A stretch of 6,499 nucleotides of DNA. Source: an uncultured Collinsella sp. Its GTDB lineage: Bacteria; Actinomycetota; Coriobacteriia; Coriobacteriales; Coriobacteriaceae. Position 1 is the first letter of the stretch. Every line of letters begins with the position of its first letter. Shown here one piece after another: positions 1-6,450 of the stretch. The notes under the pieces are model-generated. The model was not told where the DNA came from. It searched no databases and worked only from the letters and a program-made list of their open reading frames with translations. The translations under genes were made by a program, and so were the position numbers. Location of the stretch: positions 1 to 6,499 of the forward strand of contig URVF01000087.1 of assembly GCA_900551185.1 (NCBI GenBank), written 5' to 3'.

Positions 1-434
1 ATCCTGCAGCGCCCATCCCCGTGCCGCAAACCGTAACGCGCGAGGCCATCGCCGGCATGGGCGGAGCAGCCGCAACCGGCGGTGCGATCGGTGCCGCGGC
101 AAGCATCGCCGCCAACATGGCAAACGCACGCGCAAACCAGGCTCCCGCACAGCCTTTGGCCCAGCTTATCGCTGTCGTGACCCGCGAAACCCTCGAGGTC
201 AACGCGGCACATTGCATCATTGGCCGCGAGCGCGCTGCCGCCGACGTGATCCTTCGCGACCCTAACGTCTCGCGCCGCCATGCCGAGCTCACCTTCACGG
301 GCTCCGACTGGTCCATCGAGGACCTCAACTCCACCAATGGCACGTTTGTGAACAACCGCCGCATCACGCGCTGTCCGCTGCGCAACGGCGACCTGCTCAC
401 CTTTGGTCTTAGCAACTTCGAGTTCAGAAGCTAG
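1..434 (+). CDS. fhaA: FhaA-type FHA-domain protein, C-terminal part (5' end outside window)
   Basis: The frame is open from position 3 to the TAG at 432-434. A GTG at 21 could be read as a start, but the frame is already open upstream (Pro-Ala-Ala-Pro-Ile-Pro) and no ribosome site precedes it, so this is the tail of a longer gene. Counting from the GTG, residues 10-45 are Gly/Ala-rich and look like a flexible linker. Residues about 48-137 form a complete FHA domain: GRE at 68-70, the phosphate-binding SRRH at 84-87, and DLNSTNGTFVNN at 101-112. FHA domains bind phosphothreonine peptides. In FhaA of actinobacteria an N-terminal DUF3662 domain precedes such a linker and FHA; that part would lie outside the window, so the FhaA name rests on the C-terminal FHA and on synteny with fhaB-pstP-rodA-pbpA-pknB. 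The likely role is cytoplasmic recognition of PknB-phosphorylated partners in peptidoglycan synthesis. A different FHA protein in the same position cannot be excluded. Confidence 0.85.
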   Translation, partial: PAAPIPVPQTVTREAIAGMGGAAATGGAIGAAASIAANMANARANQAPAQPLAQLIAVVTRETLEVNAAHCIIGRERAAADVILRDPNVSRRHAELTFTGSDWSIEDLNSTNGTFVNNRRITRCPLRNGDLLTFGLSNFEFRS

Positions 435-437
435 GAG
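433..437 (+). promoter_or_regulatory. Ribosome binding site of fhaB
   Basis: AGGAG lies 6 bases before the ATG at 444 and overlaps the TAG stop of the upstream FHA gene (432-434). This fixes the fhaB start and suggests translational coupling between the two FHA genes. Confidence 0.8.
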
Positions 438-443
438 CAGCTC

Positions 444-857
444 ATGATCGACCTGATCTTGTTCACGGGGCGCATCGTCCTCGTCGTCTTGCTCTATATC
501 TTCCTGTACGCCGTCATGAAGACCGGCGTGGGTCTCGTCCGCGGTCAACGCCGTGACTCGGCAATTTGGACCATCGATGTCGACAAGGGCCCTCGCGGCA
601 TCCGCGGCATCCATGTGGACATGCTCGGACCCGTAATCGTGGGCCGCTCGCCTTCGTCCGATATCTGCATTAACGAGCCCTTTGTCTCGGCATCGCACGC
701 ACGTTTCACCACCCAAGGTCCCGCCCTCGTGATCGAGGACCTCAACTCCTTGAACGGAACGCTCGTCAACGGCCGCACACTCACCGAACCTGCCACCCTG
801 CGCGAAGGCGATGAGGTGCAGATCGGCGATGTCGTGATGAAAGTGAATCACCGATGA
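444..857 (+). CDS. fhaB: Membrane-anchored FHA-domain protein FhaB (FipA-like)
   Basis: This is a 137-residue protein, close to the usual size of actinobacterial FhaB. Residues about 4-25 form a hydrophobic segment (LILFTGRIVLVVLLYIFLYAV) that probably anchors the protein in the membrane with the rest in the cytoplasm; Arg/Lys residues (26, 33, 36, 37) follow it, as expected for a positive inner side. A linker of about 25 residues leads into an FHA domain at about 58-135: GRS at 67-69, SASHAR at 82-87, and DLNSLNGTLVNGR at 99-111. FHA domains read phosphothreonine marks; in mycobacteria FhaB is tied to the PknA/PknB cell-division and cell-wall network. The ATG at 444 has a good AGGAG site 6 bases upstream. 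The stop codon overlaps the pstP start in an ATGA arrangement. Function by family and synteny is well supported; the exact partner is unknown. Confidence 0.9.
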   Translation: MIDLILFTGRIVLVVLLYIFLYAVMKTGVGLVRGQRRDSAIWTIDVDKGPRGIRGIHVDMLGPVIVGRSPSSDICINEPFVSASHARFTTQGPALVIEDLNSLNGTLVNGRTLTEPATLREGDEVQIGDVVMKVNHR

Positions 858-2788
858 TCGACGAGGAGAACAAGTCCGCAACTATGACCGAGGCACCGGC
901 CGCCGCCACAGCTGCACCGGCCCACGCCGCTCCGGCGGGCTCCGCACCCGTGGAGCCCGAGGACACCGTGTTCTCCCTGCCTCTTTCGCATGTAACGCAT
1001 GATATTTCGGATCTCGCCGATAACGAGGACGAAGAGGATACCGTAGCGGCGCCCATCGGCGCACATGCTGCGGAACAGCCCACAGCGCCCGAAGCAACCC
1101 CGGCGCCGGCTCACTTTGCAGAGCCCGTCGCCGCGGCAATCAACGAGAGCGCTGCGGTGTTTGCGGCACCCGAGCCCGCCGCGCCGGCGTTTCCCATAGC
1201 CCCGGCATCCGAGGTTGCGCCCGCGTCTACGCCGGCGCCCGAGGCGGGGACATCCCCCGAGGACGGCCCTGCACCCAAGACCCCGCAGCCTGCGCCCGCA
1301 AGCGAGTCCGATGCCGCGGCCGAGCCCGCCGCCCAGTCGCAAAACACGCCCGCGCCGTCGCACTTTGCGACGCCCGAGCCTATAGACGTCAGCCCGCAAG
1401 ATGACGAGTCGACCGCCCGCGTTTCCGAGGAGCCCGACTCCCCGGACACCGGCGATTCCGAATCAAACGCCGAGACCGACACCGTCTCTCCCGGTGACAC
1501 AGCCGAAATCGACGTTGCCGCCGTTGAGGCCAAGCTCAAAGACCCCGGCTCGACCATGAGTTTTGAACCCCTAACCGAGGAGCGCATCGAGACCGACTCG
1601 ACCTATGATGCCGGCACCACCACGCAACTCATGTGGGGCGCCCGCTCCGACGTTGGCTGCGTGCGCCCGCACAATGAGGATTCCTACCTGGTGCAGTCGC
1701 CGCTCTTTTGCGTATGCGACGGCATGGGTGGTCACGCTGCCGGCGAGGTGGCCTCTTCTATCGCTGTCGAGACCATCGCCAAGACAGCTCCTCAGTCTGC
1801 CGACGCCGCACGCCTGGCGGCAGCCGTCGAGGCCGCCAACGCCGCCGTAATCGAGGCTGCCTTGAATGGCCTGGGCAAGCCCGGCATGGGCTGCACAGCC
1901 ACTTGCGCCTATATCGAAAACGACACGCTCGCCATCGCCCACGTGGGTGACTCTCGCGCCTACCTGCTCCACGAGGGCACGCTCATCCGCGTGACCCGCG
2001 ACCACTCCTACGTGGAGGAGCTCGTGGACGCCGGCGAGATCACGGCAGATGAGGCTCGCGTCCACCCCAACCGTTCGGTCATCACCCGCGCGCTGGGCTC
2101 GGACCCCGCCATGTATGCCGACCACTTCACTCTGCATATCGAGGAAGGCGACCGTCTGATCCTGTGCTCCGACGGCCTTTCGAGCATGATTCCCGATAGC
2201 GATATCGAGAACATCGCCACGCAGTCCTCAACCGCGCAAATCTGCGTCGACAACCTAGTGGACGCGGCGCTTGCCGCCGGCGGCCACGACAACGTGACCG
2301 TAGTAGTCGTTGACCTGGTTGACGATGGCGTTATGCGCGAGGCGCAGCGCGTGCGTCGCCGCAACATTACTATCGCCGCCATCCTGGCCCTCGTCTTTGT
2401 GCTGGCAGCTGGCATCTGGGCCTACACGGGTGTCACCGGCTCGTACTACCTGGGTACCTACCAGGGCAATGTCGCCGTCTGGCGCGGCCTGCCCGGCAAG
2501 CCGCTCGGACTCAAGCTCCACTGGCTCGAAAGCGAAACCAGCATCAAGCTATCCGACCTGCCCGAAGACACGCAAAACCGCCTCAAGGCGGGTATTCCGC
2601 AAACAAGTGTCGACGATGCGCAGGACACGATATCCAAATACCGCCACCAGATCGACGAGGAGCAGACCCGCCAGGTGATCGACGCGCAAACGATTCGCGA
2701 CAACACCAATCAGGGATCGACCTCCGAATCAGATTCCGAGAAAACCGCCGAACAGTCCGCCGAGGCCGAAGCCTCCGATAAGAATTAG
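854..2788 (+). CDS. pstP: PP2C-family Ser/Thr phosphatase PstP with long N-terminal extension
   Basis: This 644-residue protein is a Mg/Mn-dependent PPM phosphatase expected to dephosphorylate PknB and its substrates at the inner face of the membrane. Residues 8-250 are low-complexity, rich in Ala, Pro, Glu, Asp and Ser, with no recognisable fold. The PP2C domain spans about 257-490: RPHNEDSY 271-278, CDGMGGH 288-294, VGDSRAY 364-370, TRDHS 381-385, CSDGLSSM 438-445 and GGHDNVT 476-482. The metal-binding aspartates (289, 440, 479) are present. Arg/Lys-rich residues 496-503 precede a transmembrane helix at about 504-526, followed by an outer region of about 118 residues ending in a Ser/Glu-rich tail. 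Mycobacterial PstP is about 514 residues and starts directly with the PP2C domain, so the extension is odd. The ATG at 854 overlaps the fhaB stop (ATGA) but has no clear ribosome site, implying coupling. Met11 (884) and Met235 (1556) are alternative starts without better sites. Confidence 0.92.
   Translation: MIDEENKSATMTEAPAAATAAPAHAAPAGSAPVEPEDTVFSLPLSHVTHDISDLADNEDEEDTVAAPIGAHAAEQPTAPEATPAPAHFAEPVAAAINESAAVFAAPEPAAPAFPIAPASEVAPASTPAPEAGTSPEDGPAPKTPQPAPASESDAAAEPAAQSQNTPAPSHFATPEPIDVSPQDDESTARVSEEPDSPDTGDSESNAETDTVSPGDTAEIDVAAVEAKLKDPGSTMSFEPLTEERIETDSTYDAGTTTQLMWGARSDVGCVRPHNEDSYLVQSPLFCVCDGMGGHAAGEVASSIAVETIAKTAPQSADAARLAAAVEAANAAVIEAALNGLGKPGMGCTATCAYIENDTLAIAHVGDSRAYLLHEGTLIRVTRDHSYVEELVDAGEITADEARVHPNRSVITRALGSDPAMYADHFTLHIEEGDRLILCSDGLSSMIPDSDIENIATQSSTAQICVDNLVDAALAAGGHDNVTVVVVDLVDDGVMREAQRVRRRNITIAAILALVFVLAAGIWAYTGVTGSYYLGTYQGNVAVWRGLPGKPLGLKLHWLESETSIKLSDLPEDTQNRLKAGIPQTSVDDAQDTISKYRHQIDEEQTRQVIDAQTIRDNTNQGSTSESDSEKTAEQSAEAEASDKN
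1097..1375 (+). repeat. Two copies of a TPAPxHFAxP motif inside the PstP extension
   Basis: Residues 82-91 (1097-1126) read TPAPAHFAEP and residues 165-174 (1346-1375) read TPAPSHFATP, with 8 of 10 positions identical. They stand out because the surrounding region is almost free of His and Phe. They may be short binding motifs in a disordered tail or a relic of internal duplication; no function is known to me. Confidence 0.5.
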
Positions 2789-2790
2789 AA

Positions 2791-2796
2791 AGGGAG
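2791..2796 (+). promoter_or_regulatory. Ribosome binding site that decides the rodA-pbpA start
   Basis: AGGGAG lies 8 bases before the ATG at 2805. The longest reading of the frame begins with a GTG at 2796-2798, but that codon overlaps the ribosome site itself and has no site upstream of it. The start is therefore placed at 2805, giving a protein beginning MSRRNTELLL. Confidence 0.8.
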
Positions 2797-2804
2797 TGCC
2801 GCTT

Positions 2805-5675
2805 ATGAGTCGCCGCAACACCGAGCTGCTCTTGCTCATCGCCTCGGCGTTCCCCGTCATCCTGCTATATGCGATGTACGTGCTCACCGCGGGCGCCGCT
2901 ATCTCCTTTGAGACGCTCGCCGTGCCGATCGGCCTCTTTGCCGCCTTCGCCGCGGCACATATCGCCGTGCGCATCTTGGCGCCCGGCGCCGACCCCGCCA
3001 TCCTACCCATCGTATTTATACTTTCGGGCATCGGCATCACGTTCGTGACACGCCTCGCCCCCGCTCTCGCCATCTCACAGCTCATCATCCTGTTTGTCTC
3101 GGTGGCCCTGATGGTGGGAACGCTCGCGTTGGTTAAGAACCTCGACGTGGTCATGCGCTACAAGTACACCTTTGGCATCATCGGCATCATTCTGCTGATG
3201 CTGCCTATCTTTATCGGCACCACGATCTCGGGCTCCAAGCTGTGGATTCGCATCGCGGGCTTTACCATCCAGCCCGGCGAGTTCGCCAAGGTCTTTATCG
3301 TGCTGTTCCTGGCCGGGTACCTGGCCGAGAACCGCGAGCTGCTCTCCATCTCCAACCGCAAGATCCTGGGCTTTAAGATCCCTCGCCTGCGACTGCTGCT
3401 GCCGCTGTTTGCCGTGTGGGGTGTGTGCCTGCTCGTCGTCGTCTTCGAACGCGATCTGGGTTCGGCCGTGCTGTTCTACACCATCTTCTTGCTGATGCTC
3501 TACGTTGCCACGGGGCGCTTTTCGTATGTCGTTATCGGCCTTGCGCTCTTAGCCGTCGGAGCCGTGGGCGCCTACAAGTTCCTATCGCACGTTCAGGTGC
3601 GTTTCCAGGTTTGGGTCGATCCGTTTAAGGACGCCCAGGGTCAGGGCTACCAGATCGTCCAGTCGCTCTTCTCGCTCGCCGACGGCGGTCTGGTCGGTGT
3701 TGGCATCGGCAACGGCATGGCCAACAACATCCCTGTCGTCGAGTCCGACTTTATCTTCTCGGCTATCGGCGAGGAGATGGGCCTTTTGGGCGGCGGCGCC
3801 GTGCTCATCCTGTTTATGCTCTTTGCCGTGCGTGGCCTCACCACGGCTGCCCGCGCTAAATCCGACCTCGCCGCCTTTAGTGCCACGGGCCTTACGGCAG
3901 CCATCAGCTTCCAGGCCTTTTTGATCGTAGGCGGCGTTACCCGCCTGATCCCGCTGACCGGCGTCACCTTGCCCTTTATGAGCCAGGGCGGCTCCTCGCT
4001 GCTGGCGAGCTTTATCATCGTCGCGCTCCTGCTGCGCGCCGGTGACGAGGCGACCGGACGCGAGGCCGAGCTTACCGGCACCGGCACCATGGCCGCCATC
4101 TCCGACGATCAGGTCGCATCTGCCGCCGCCCCGACGGGCACGCGCTTTGCCACCTCGTCTTCCTACGGCAGCGGCAGCCATTCCGTCGGCTCGCGCATGC
4201 GCCGTCGCCTGCTCGACACACCTGAATCCGGTGTACTCGGCCGCGTGGCGCTCGCCAACCGTCTAACCCGCGCGGTGCTCGCCTTTACGGCGCTGTTCGC
4301 CATCCTTATCGGCAACCTCACCTATGTCCAGGTCATCAAGGCCAAGGACTATCAGGACATGCCGACCAACAACCACACCATCGCCCGTTCCAAGTACATC
4401 CAGCGCGGTTCCATCATCACGTCCGACGGCGTGACGCTGGCCGAGTCGCTGCAACAGGAGGACGGCACCTACGTACGCTCCTACCCCAACGGTAACCTGG
4501 CAGCGCACGTGGTTGGCTACGTGAGCCAGCAGTATGGCACCACCGCCATCGAGAGCGTCATGAACGACACGCTCACCGGCTCTAAGGATTACTCCAGCTG
4601 GAACAACGCCATCGCGTCGCTCGCGGGCCAGACCCAGCCGGGCAACACCGCCAAGCTCACCATCGACTCGCGCATCCAGACGGCTGCCGAGCAGGCACTC
4701 AAGGGCTTTAAGGGCGCTGTAGTGGTCATCGACCCGCGTACCGGCGCGGTGCTCGCATGTGCCAGCTCGCCCACCTACGACAACACCAACATCGATGCCC
4801 TGCTGCAGACGGGCGGCGGCGAGGACGGCTCCATGTACAATCGCGCCATGGACGCGCTGTACACGCCGGGCTCAACGTTTAAGGTCGTTACGCTTTCCGC
4901 GGCACTCGAGACCGGTACCGCCAGCCTTACCAGCACCTACCAGGCGCCCGGCTCCATGGACATCGGCAACGCACCGGTCACCAACTATGCCAACGAGAGC
5001 TACGGCACCATCAGCCTGCAGCAGGCCTTTGCCGTATCCTCCAACGTCGTCTTTGGCCAGGTGGCAAACGAAGTTGGCGCAAACACGCTCGTGCAGTTTG
5101 CCAACGCCTTTGGCTACGGCCAAAAGCTCGGCCAGGACCTGACCTCCGCGGCCTCCATCATGGCCGACCCGTCGCTCATGACCGAGTGGGAGACCGCCTG
5201 GGCCGGCGCCGGCCAGCCTGTCGGCATGGACCACACGCCCGGCCCGCAGACCACCGTCATGCAAAACGCCGTGATTGCCGCCGCCATCGCTAACAGCGGT
5301 GTGGTCATGGACCCGTACTTTGTAGCCCAGGTACTCGCCCCGGACGGAACCGTGGTCAAGACCACGCAGTCCCGCTCGCTGGGTCAGGCCGTCAGCTCCG
5401 CCACGGCCGACCAGGTCAAGCAGGCCATGCTTGCCGTCGTCCAATCCGGCACCGGCACCGATGCCCAGATCCCCGGCGTCAAGGTCGCCGGCAAGACCGG
5501 CTCGGCCGAGACCGGCGGCACCAACGTCAACTCGATGTTCGTTGGCTTTGCACCTTACGATTCACCCACGGTCGCCATCTCGGTGGCCTTGGAGGATTTC
5601 GACAAGCATGACGTCAAGGCCGCCAAGATCGCCGGTATCGTCCTGACCGCGGCGCTTGCCGCACAGGGAGCGTGA
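2805..5675 (+). CDS. rodA-pbpA: Fused SEDS peptidoglycan glycosyltransferase (RodA type) and class B penicillin-binding protein (PbpA type)
   Basis: This 956-residue bifunctional enzyme should polymerise lipid II into glycan strands and crosslink the peptides at the membrane. Residues 1-412 are a SEDS protein with about 12 membrane helices: GSKLWI at 143-148, QPGEFAK at 156-162, FERDLGS at 214-220, ESDFIFSAIGEE at 313-324 (Asp315 matches the catalytic Asp of the HTDFIF motif in FtsW/RodA), and PLTGVTLPFMSQGGSS at 383-398. The FERDLG and MLYVATGR stretches look more like actinobacterial RodA than FtsW. Residues 413-486 are a cytoplasmic Ser/Thr-rich linker. A single helix at about 487-508 starts the class B PBP: RGSIITSDGVTLAES at 534-548 and a transpeptidase domain with STFK at 690-693 (catalytic Ser690), SSN at 745-747 and KTG at 897-899. 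There is no stop, frameshift or internal ribosome site at the join, and the topology fits (SEDS C-terminus and PBP N-terminus both inside). In M. tuberculosis rodA and pbpA are separate adjacent genes. Confidence 0.93.
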   Translation: MSRRNTELLLLIASAFPVILLYAMYVLTAGAAISFETLAVPIGLFAAFAAAHIAVRILAPGADPAILPIVFILSGIGITFVTRLAPALAISQLIILFVSVALMVGTLALVKNLDVVMRYKYTFGIIGIILLMLPIFIGTTISGSKLWIRIAGFTIQPGEFAKVFIVLFLAGYLAENRELLSISNRKILGFKIPRLRLLLPLFAVWGVCLLVVVFERDLGSAVLFYTIFLLMLYVATGRFSYVVIGLALLAVGAVGAYKFLSHVQVRFQVWVDPFKDAQGQGYQIVQSLFSLADGGLVGVGIGNGMANNIPVVESDFIFSAIGEEMGLLGGGAVLILFMLFAVRGLTTAARAKSDLAAFSATGLTAAISFQAFLIVGGVTRLIPLTGVTLPFMSQGGSSLLASFIIVALLLRAGDEATGREAELTGTGTMAAISDDQVASAAAPTGTRFATSSSYGSGSHSVGSRMRRRLLDTPESGVLGRVALANRLTRAVLAFTALFAILIGNLTYVQVIKAKDYQDMPTNNHTIARSKYIQRGSIITSDGVTLAESLQQEDGTYVRSYPNGNLAAHVVGYVSQQYGTTAIESVMNDTLTGSKDYSSWNNAIASLAGQTQPGNTAKLTIDSRIQTAAEQALKGFKGAVVVIDPRTGAVLACASSPTYDNTNIDALLQTGGGEDGSMYNRAMDALYTPGSTFKVVTLSAALETGTASLTSTYQAPGSMDIGNAPVTNYANESYGTISLQQAFAVSSNVVFGQVANEVGANTLVQFANAFGYGQKLGQDLTSAASIMADPSLMTEWETAWAGAGQPVGMDHTPGPQTTVMQNAVIAAAIANSGVVMDPYFVAQVLAPDGTVVKTTQSRSLGQAVSSATADQVKQAMLAVVQSGTGTDAQIPGVKVAGKTGSAETGGTNVNSMFVGFAPYDSPTVAISVALEDFDKHDVKAAKIAGIVLTAALAAQGA

Positions 5676-5725
5676 TGCCCATGATCGAATCGGACACCAG
5701 AGGCGCGCCGCGGCCGAAGAGTTAG
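5675..5725 (+). CDS. Possible 16-codon micro-ORF, function unknown
   Basis: An ATG at 5675 overlaps the last base of the rodA-pbpA stop codon and opens MPMIESDTRGAPRPKS before a TAG at 5723-5725. AGGGAG at 5665-5670 lies 4 bases before this ATG and 10 bases before a second in-frame ATG at 5681, so initiation is plausible. The peptide resembles nothing I recognise. It may be chance, a translated spacer, or a remnant of a gene start. Without comparative data it is only a candidate. Confidence 0.2.
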   Translation: MPMIESDTRGAPRPKS

Positions 5726-5753
5726 CGGCAACACGCCTCACGGCCCCAGCGGC

Positions 5754-5779
5754 CACATCGTAGGTACTACACACATCGT
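5754..5779 (+). repeat. Spaced direct repeat CACATCGT flanking a GTAG-GTA-CTAC dyad
   Basis: CACATCGT occurs at 5754-5761 and again at 5772-5779, an 18-base period. The stretch between contains GTAG and CTAC in inverted orientation (5760-5770). It lies 29 bases before the kinase start. It could be a regulator binding site, but it is short and may be chance. Confidence 0.3.
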
Positions 5780-5797
5780 TGAGCGAATAGTTATGTT

Positions 5798-5802
5798 AGG
5801 AG
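5798..5802 (+). promoter_or_regulatory. Ribosome binding site of pknB
   Basis: AGGAG lies 5 bases before the ATG at 5808. An in-frame ATG at 5793 sits just upstream of this site and has no site of its own, so 5808 is preferred. Confidence 0.75.
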
Positions 5803-5807
5803 CAGGA

Positions 5808-6450
5808 ATGGAACAGAGGGTCCTCGGGGGAAGATACCTCCTCAAGGATAAGGTGGGAACAGGCGGCATGGCGACCGTCTACCGTGCACAGGACCAGGTC
5901 CTCGACCGCACGGTTGCCGTCAAGATCATGCTGCCGCAGTATGCTGGCGACGCAACCTTCGCCGCACGCTTTAAGCAGGAGGCCCAGGCAGCAGCCGGTC
6001 TCTCCTCCCCCTATATCGTGGGCGTCTACGATTGGGGCAAGGACGGCGACACCTATTACATCGTCATGGAGTACCTGCGCGGCACCGACCTTAAGAGCGG
6101 CATCAAGAGCCACGGCGCCCTCGACCCCAAGAAGGTCGCCCAGATCGGCTCGCAGATCAGCTCCGCGCTTTCGGTCGCCCACAAGCACGAAATCATCCAC
6201 CGCGACATTAAGCCGCAGAACATCATGGTGCTGCCCGACGGCAACATCAAGGTGATGGACTTTGGCATCGCGCGCGCCAAGAACAGCCACCTCACGCAAG
6301 ACAACAACGTGCTGGGAACCGCCCACTACGTCAGCCCCGAGCAGACCCGCGGTCAGGACCTCGGCCCCACCTCGGATATCTACTCGCTGGGCGTCGTGAT
6401 GTATGAATGCGCCACCGGCCGCGTTCCCTTTGACGGTGACGACGCTATCT
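5808..6450 (+). CDS. pknB: PknB-type Ser/Thr protein kinase, N-terminal catalytic domain (3' end missing)
   Basis: The genomic part encodes 214 residues of a Hanks-type kinase that should phosphorylate threonines on cell-wall and division proteins, including FHA partners, with PstP as the opposing phosphatase. Visible motifs are the glycine loop GTGGMATVY (17-25), VAVK with ATP-binding Lys39, helix-C Glu58, HRDIKPQN (131-138, catalytic base Asp133), DFG (151-153), an activation loop around LTQDNNVLGTAHYVSPEQ (162-179), and SDIYSLG (189-195). Everything needed for catalysis up to subdomain IX is present. The usual rest of PknB (end of the kinase domain, membrane helix, extracellular PASTA repeats) is absent because the genomic sequence stops at about 6450. 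The frame stays open to 6499, but codons after 6450 are adapter. Assignment to PknB rather than PknA rests on similarity of the activation loop to M. tuberculosis PknB as I remember it, and on synteny; PASTA repeats cannot be checked here. Confidence 0.9.

Larger units (their letters stand above)
5676..5807 (+). other. Intergenic region between rodA-pbpA and pknB
   Basis: This 132-base gap is the only appreciable one in the window. It contains the micro-ORF at its left, a GC palindrome cluster at 5702-5716, and a less GC-rich right half (from about 5755) carrying a spaced 8-base direct repeat and the kinase ribosome site. I see no hairpin followed by a T-run, so no intrinsic terminator. I see no -35/-10 pair with proper spacing: TTGAGC at 5779 and TATGTT at 5792 are only 7 bases apart. 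Read-through from the upstream genes is the simplest assumption, but a promoter of another class cannot be excluded. Confidence 0.6.

Noticed and set aside
21..23. GTG at 21 as the true start of the first FHA gene
   Set aside because: The frame is open to the window edge, no ribosome site precedes it, and the family normally has a large N-terminal domain upstream.
848..1587. Long minus-strand open frames opposite the PstP extension (848-1399, 1111-1587)
   Set aside because: Low-complexity Ala/Pro/Glu codons leave antisense frames free of stops. The products are Arg/Gly- or Ser/Ala-rich without motifs, and the plus-strand frame is continuous with a clear PP2C domain.
2796..2804. GTG at 2796 as the start of rodA-pbpA
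   Set aside because: The codon overlaps the AGGGAG ribosome site serving the ATG at 2805 and lacks a site of its own.
3582..5444. Minus-strand frames of 150-199 codons opposite the synthase (3582-4181, 3647-4099, 4872-5444)
   Set aside because: They lie opposite a gene with complete catalytic motifs, have compositions typical of antisense shadows, and show no family resemblance.
5702..5716. Overlapping GC palindromes (GGCGCGCC, CCGCGG, CGGCCG) as a terminator or engineered cloning site
   Set aside because: There is no T-run and no stable long stem, and there is no other vector sequence next to it. Such short palindromes are expected in DNA this rich in GC.
5779..5797. TTGAGC and TATGTT as a sigma-70 type promoter for pknB
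   Set aside because: The two hexamers are only 7 bases apart, and the second overlaps the region just before the ribosome site, so the geometry is wrong.
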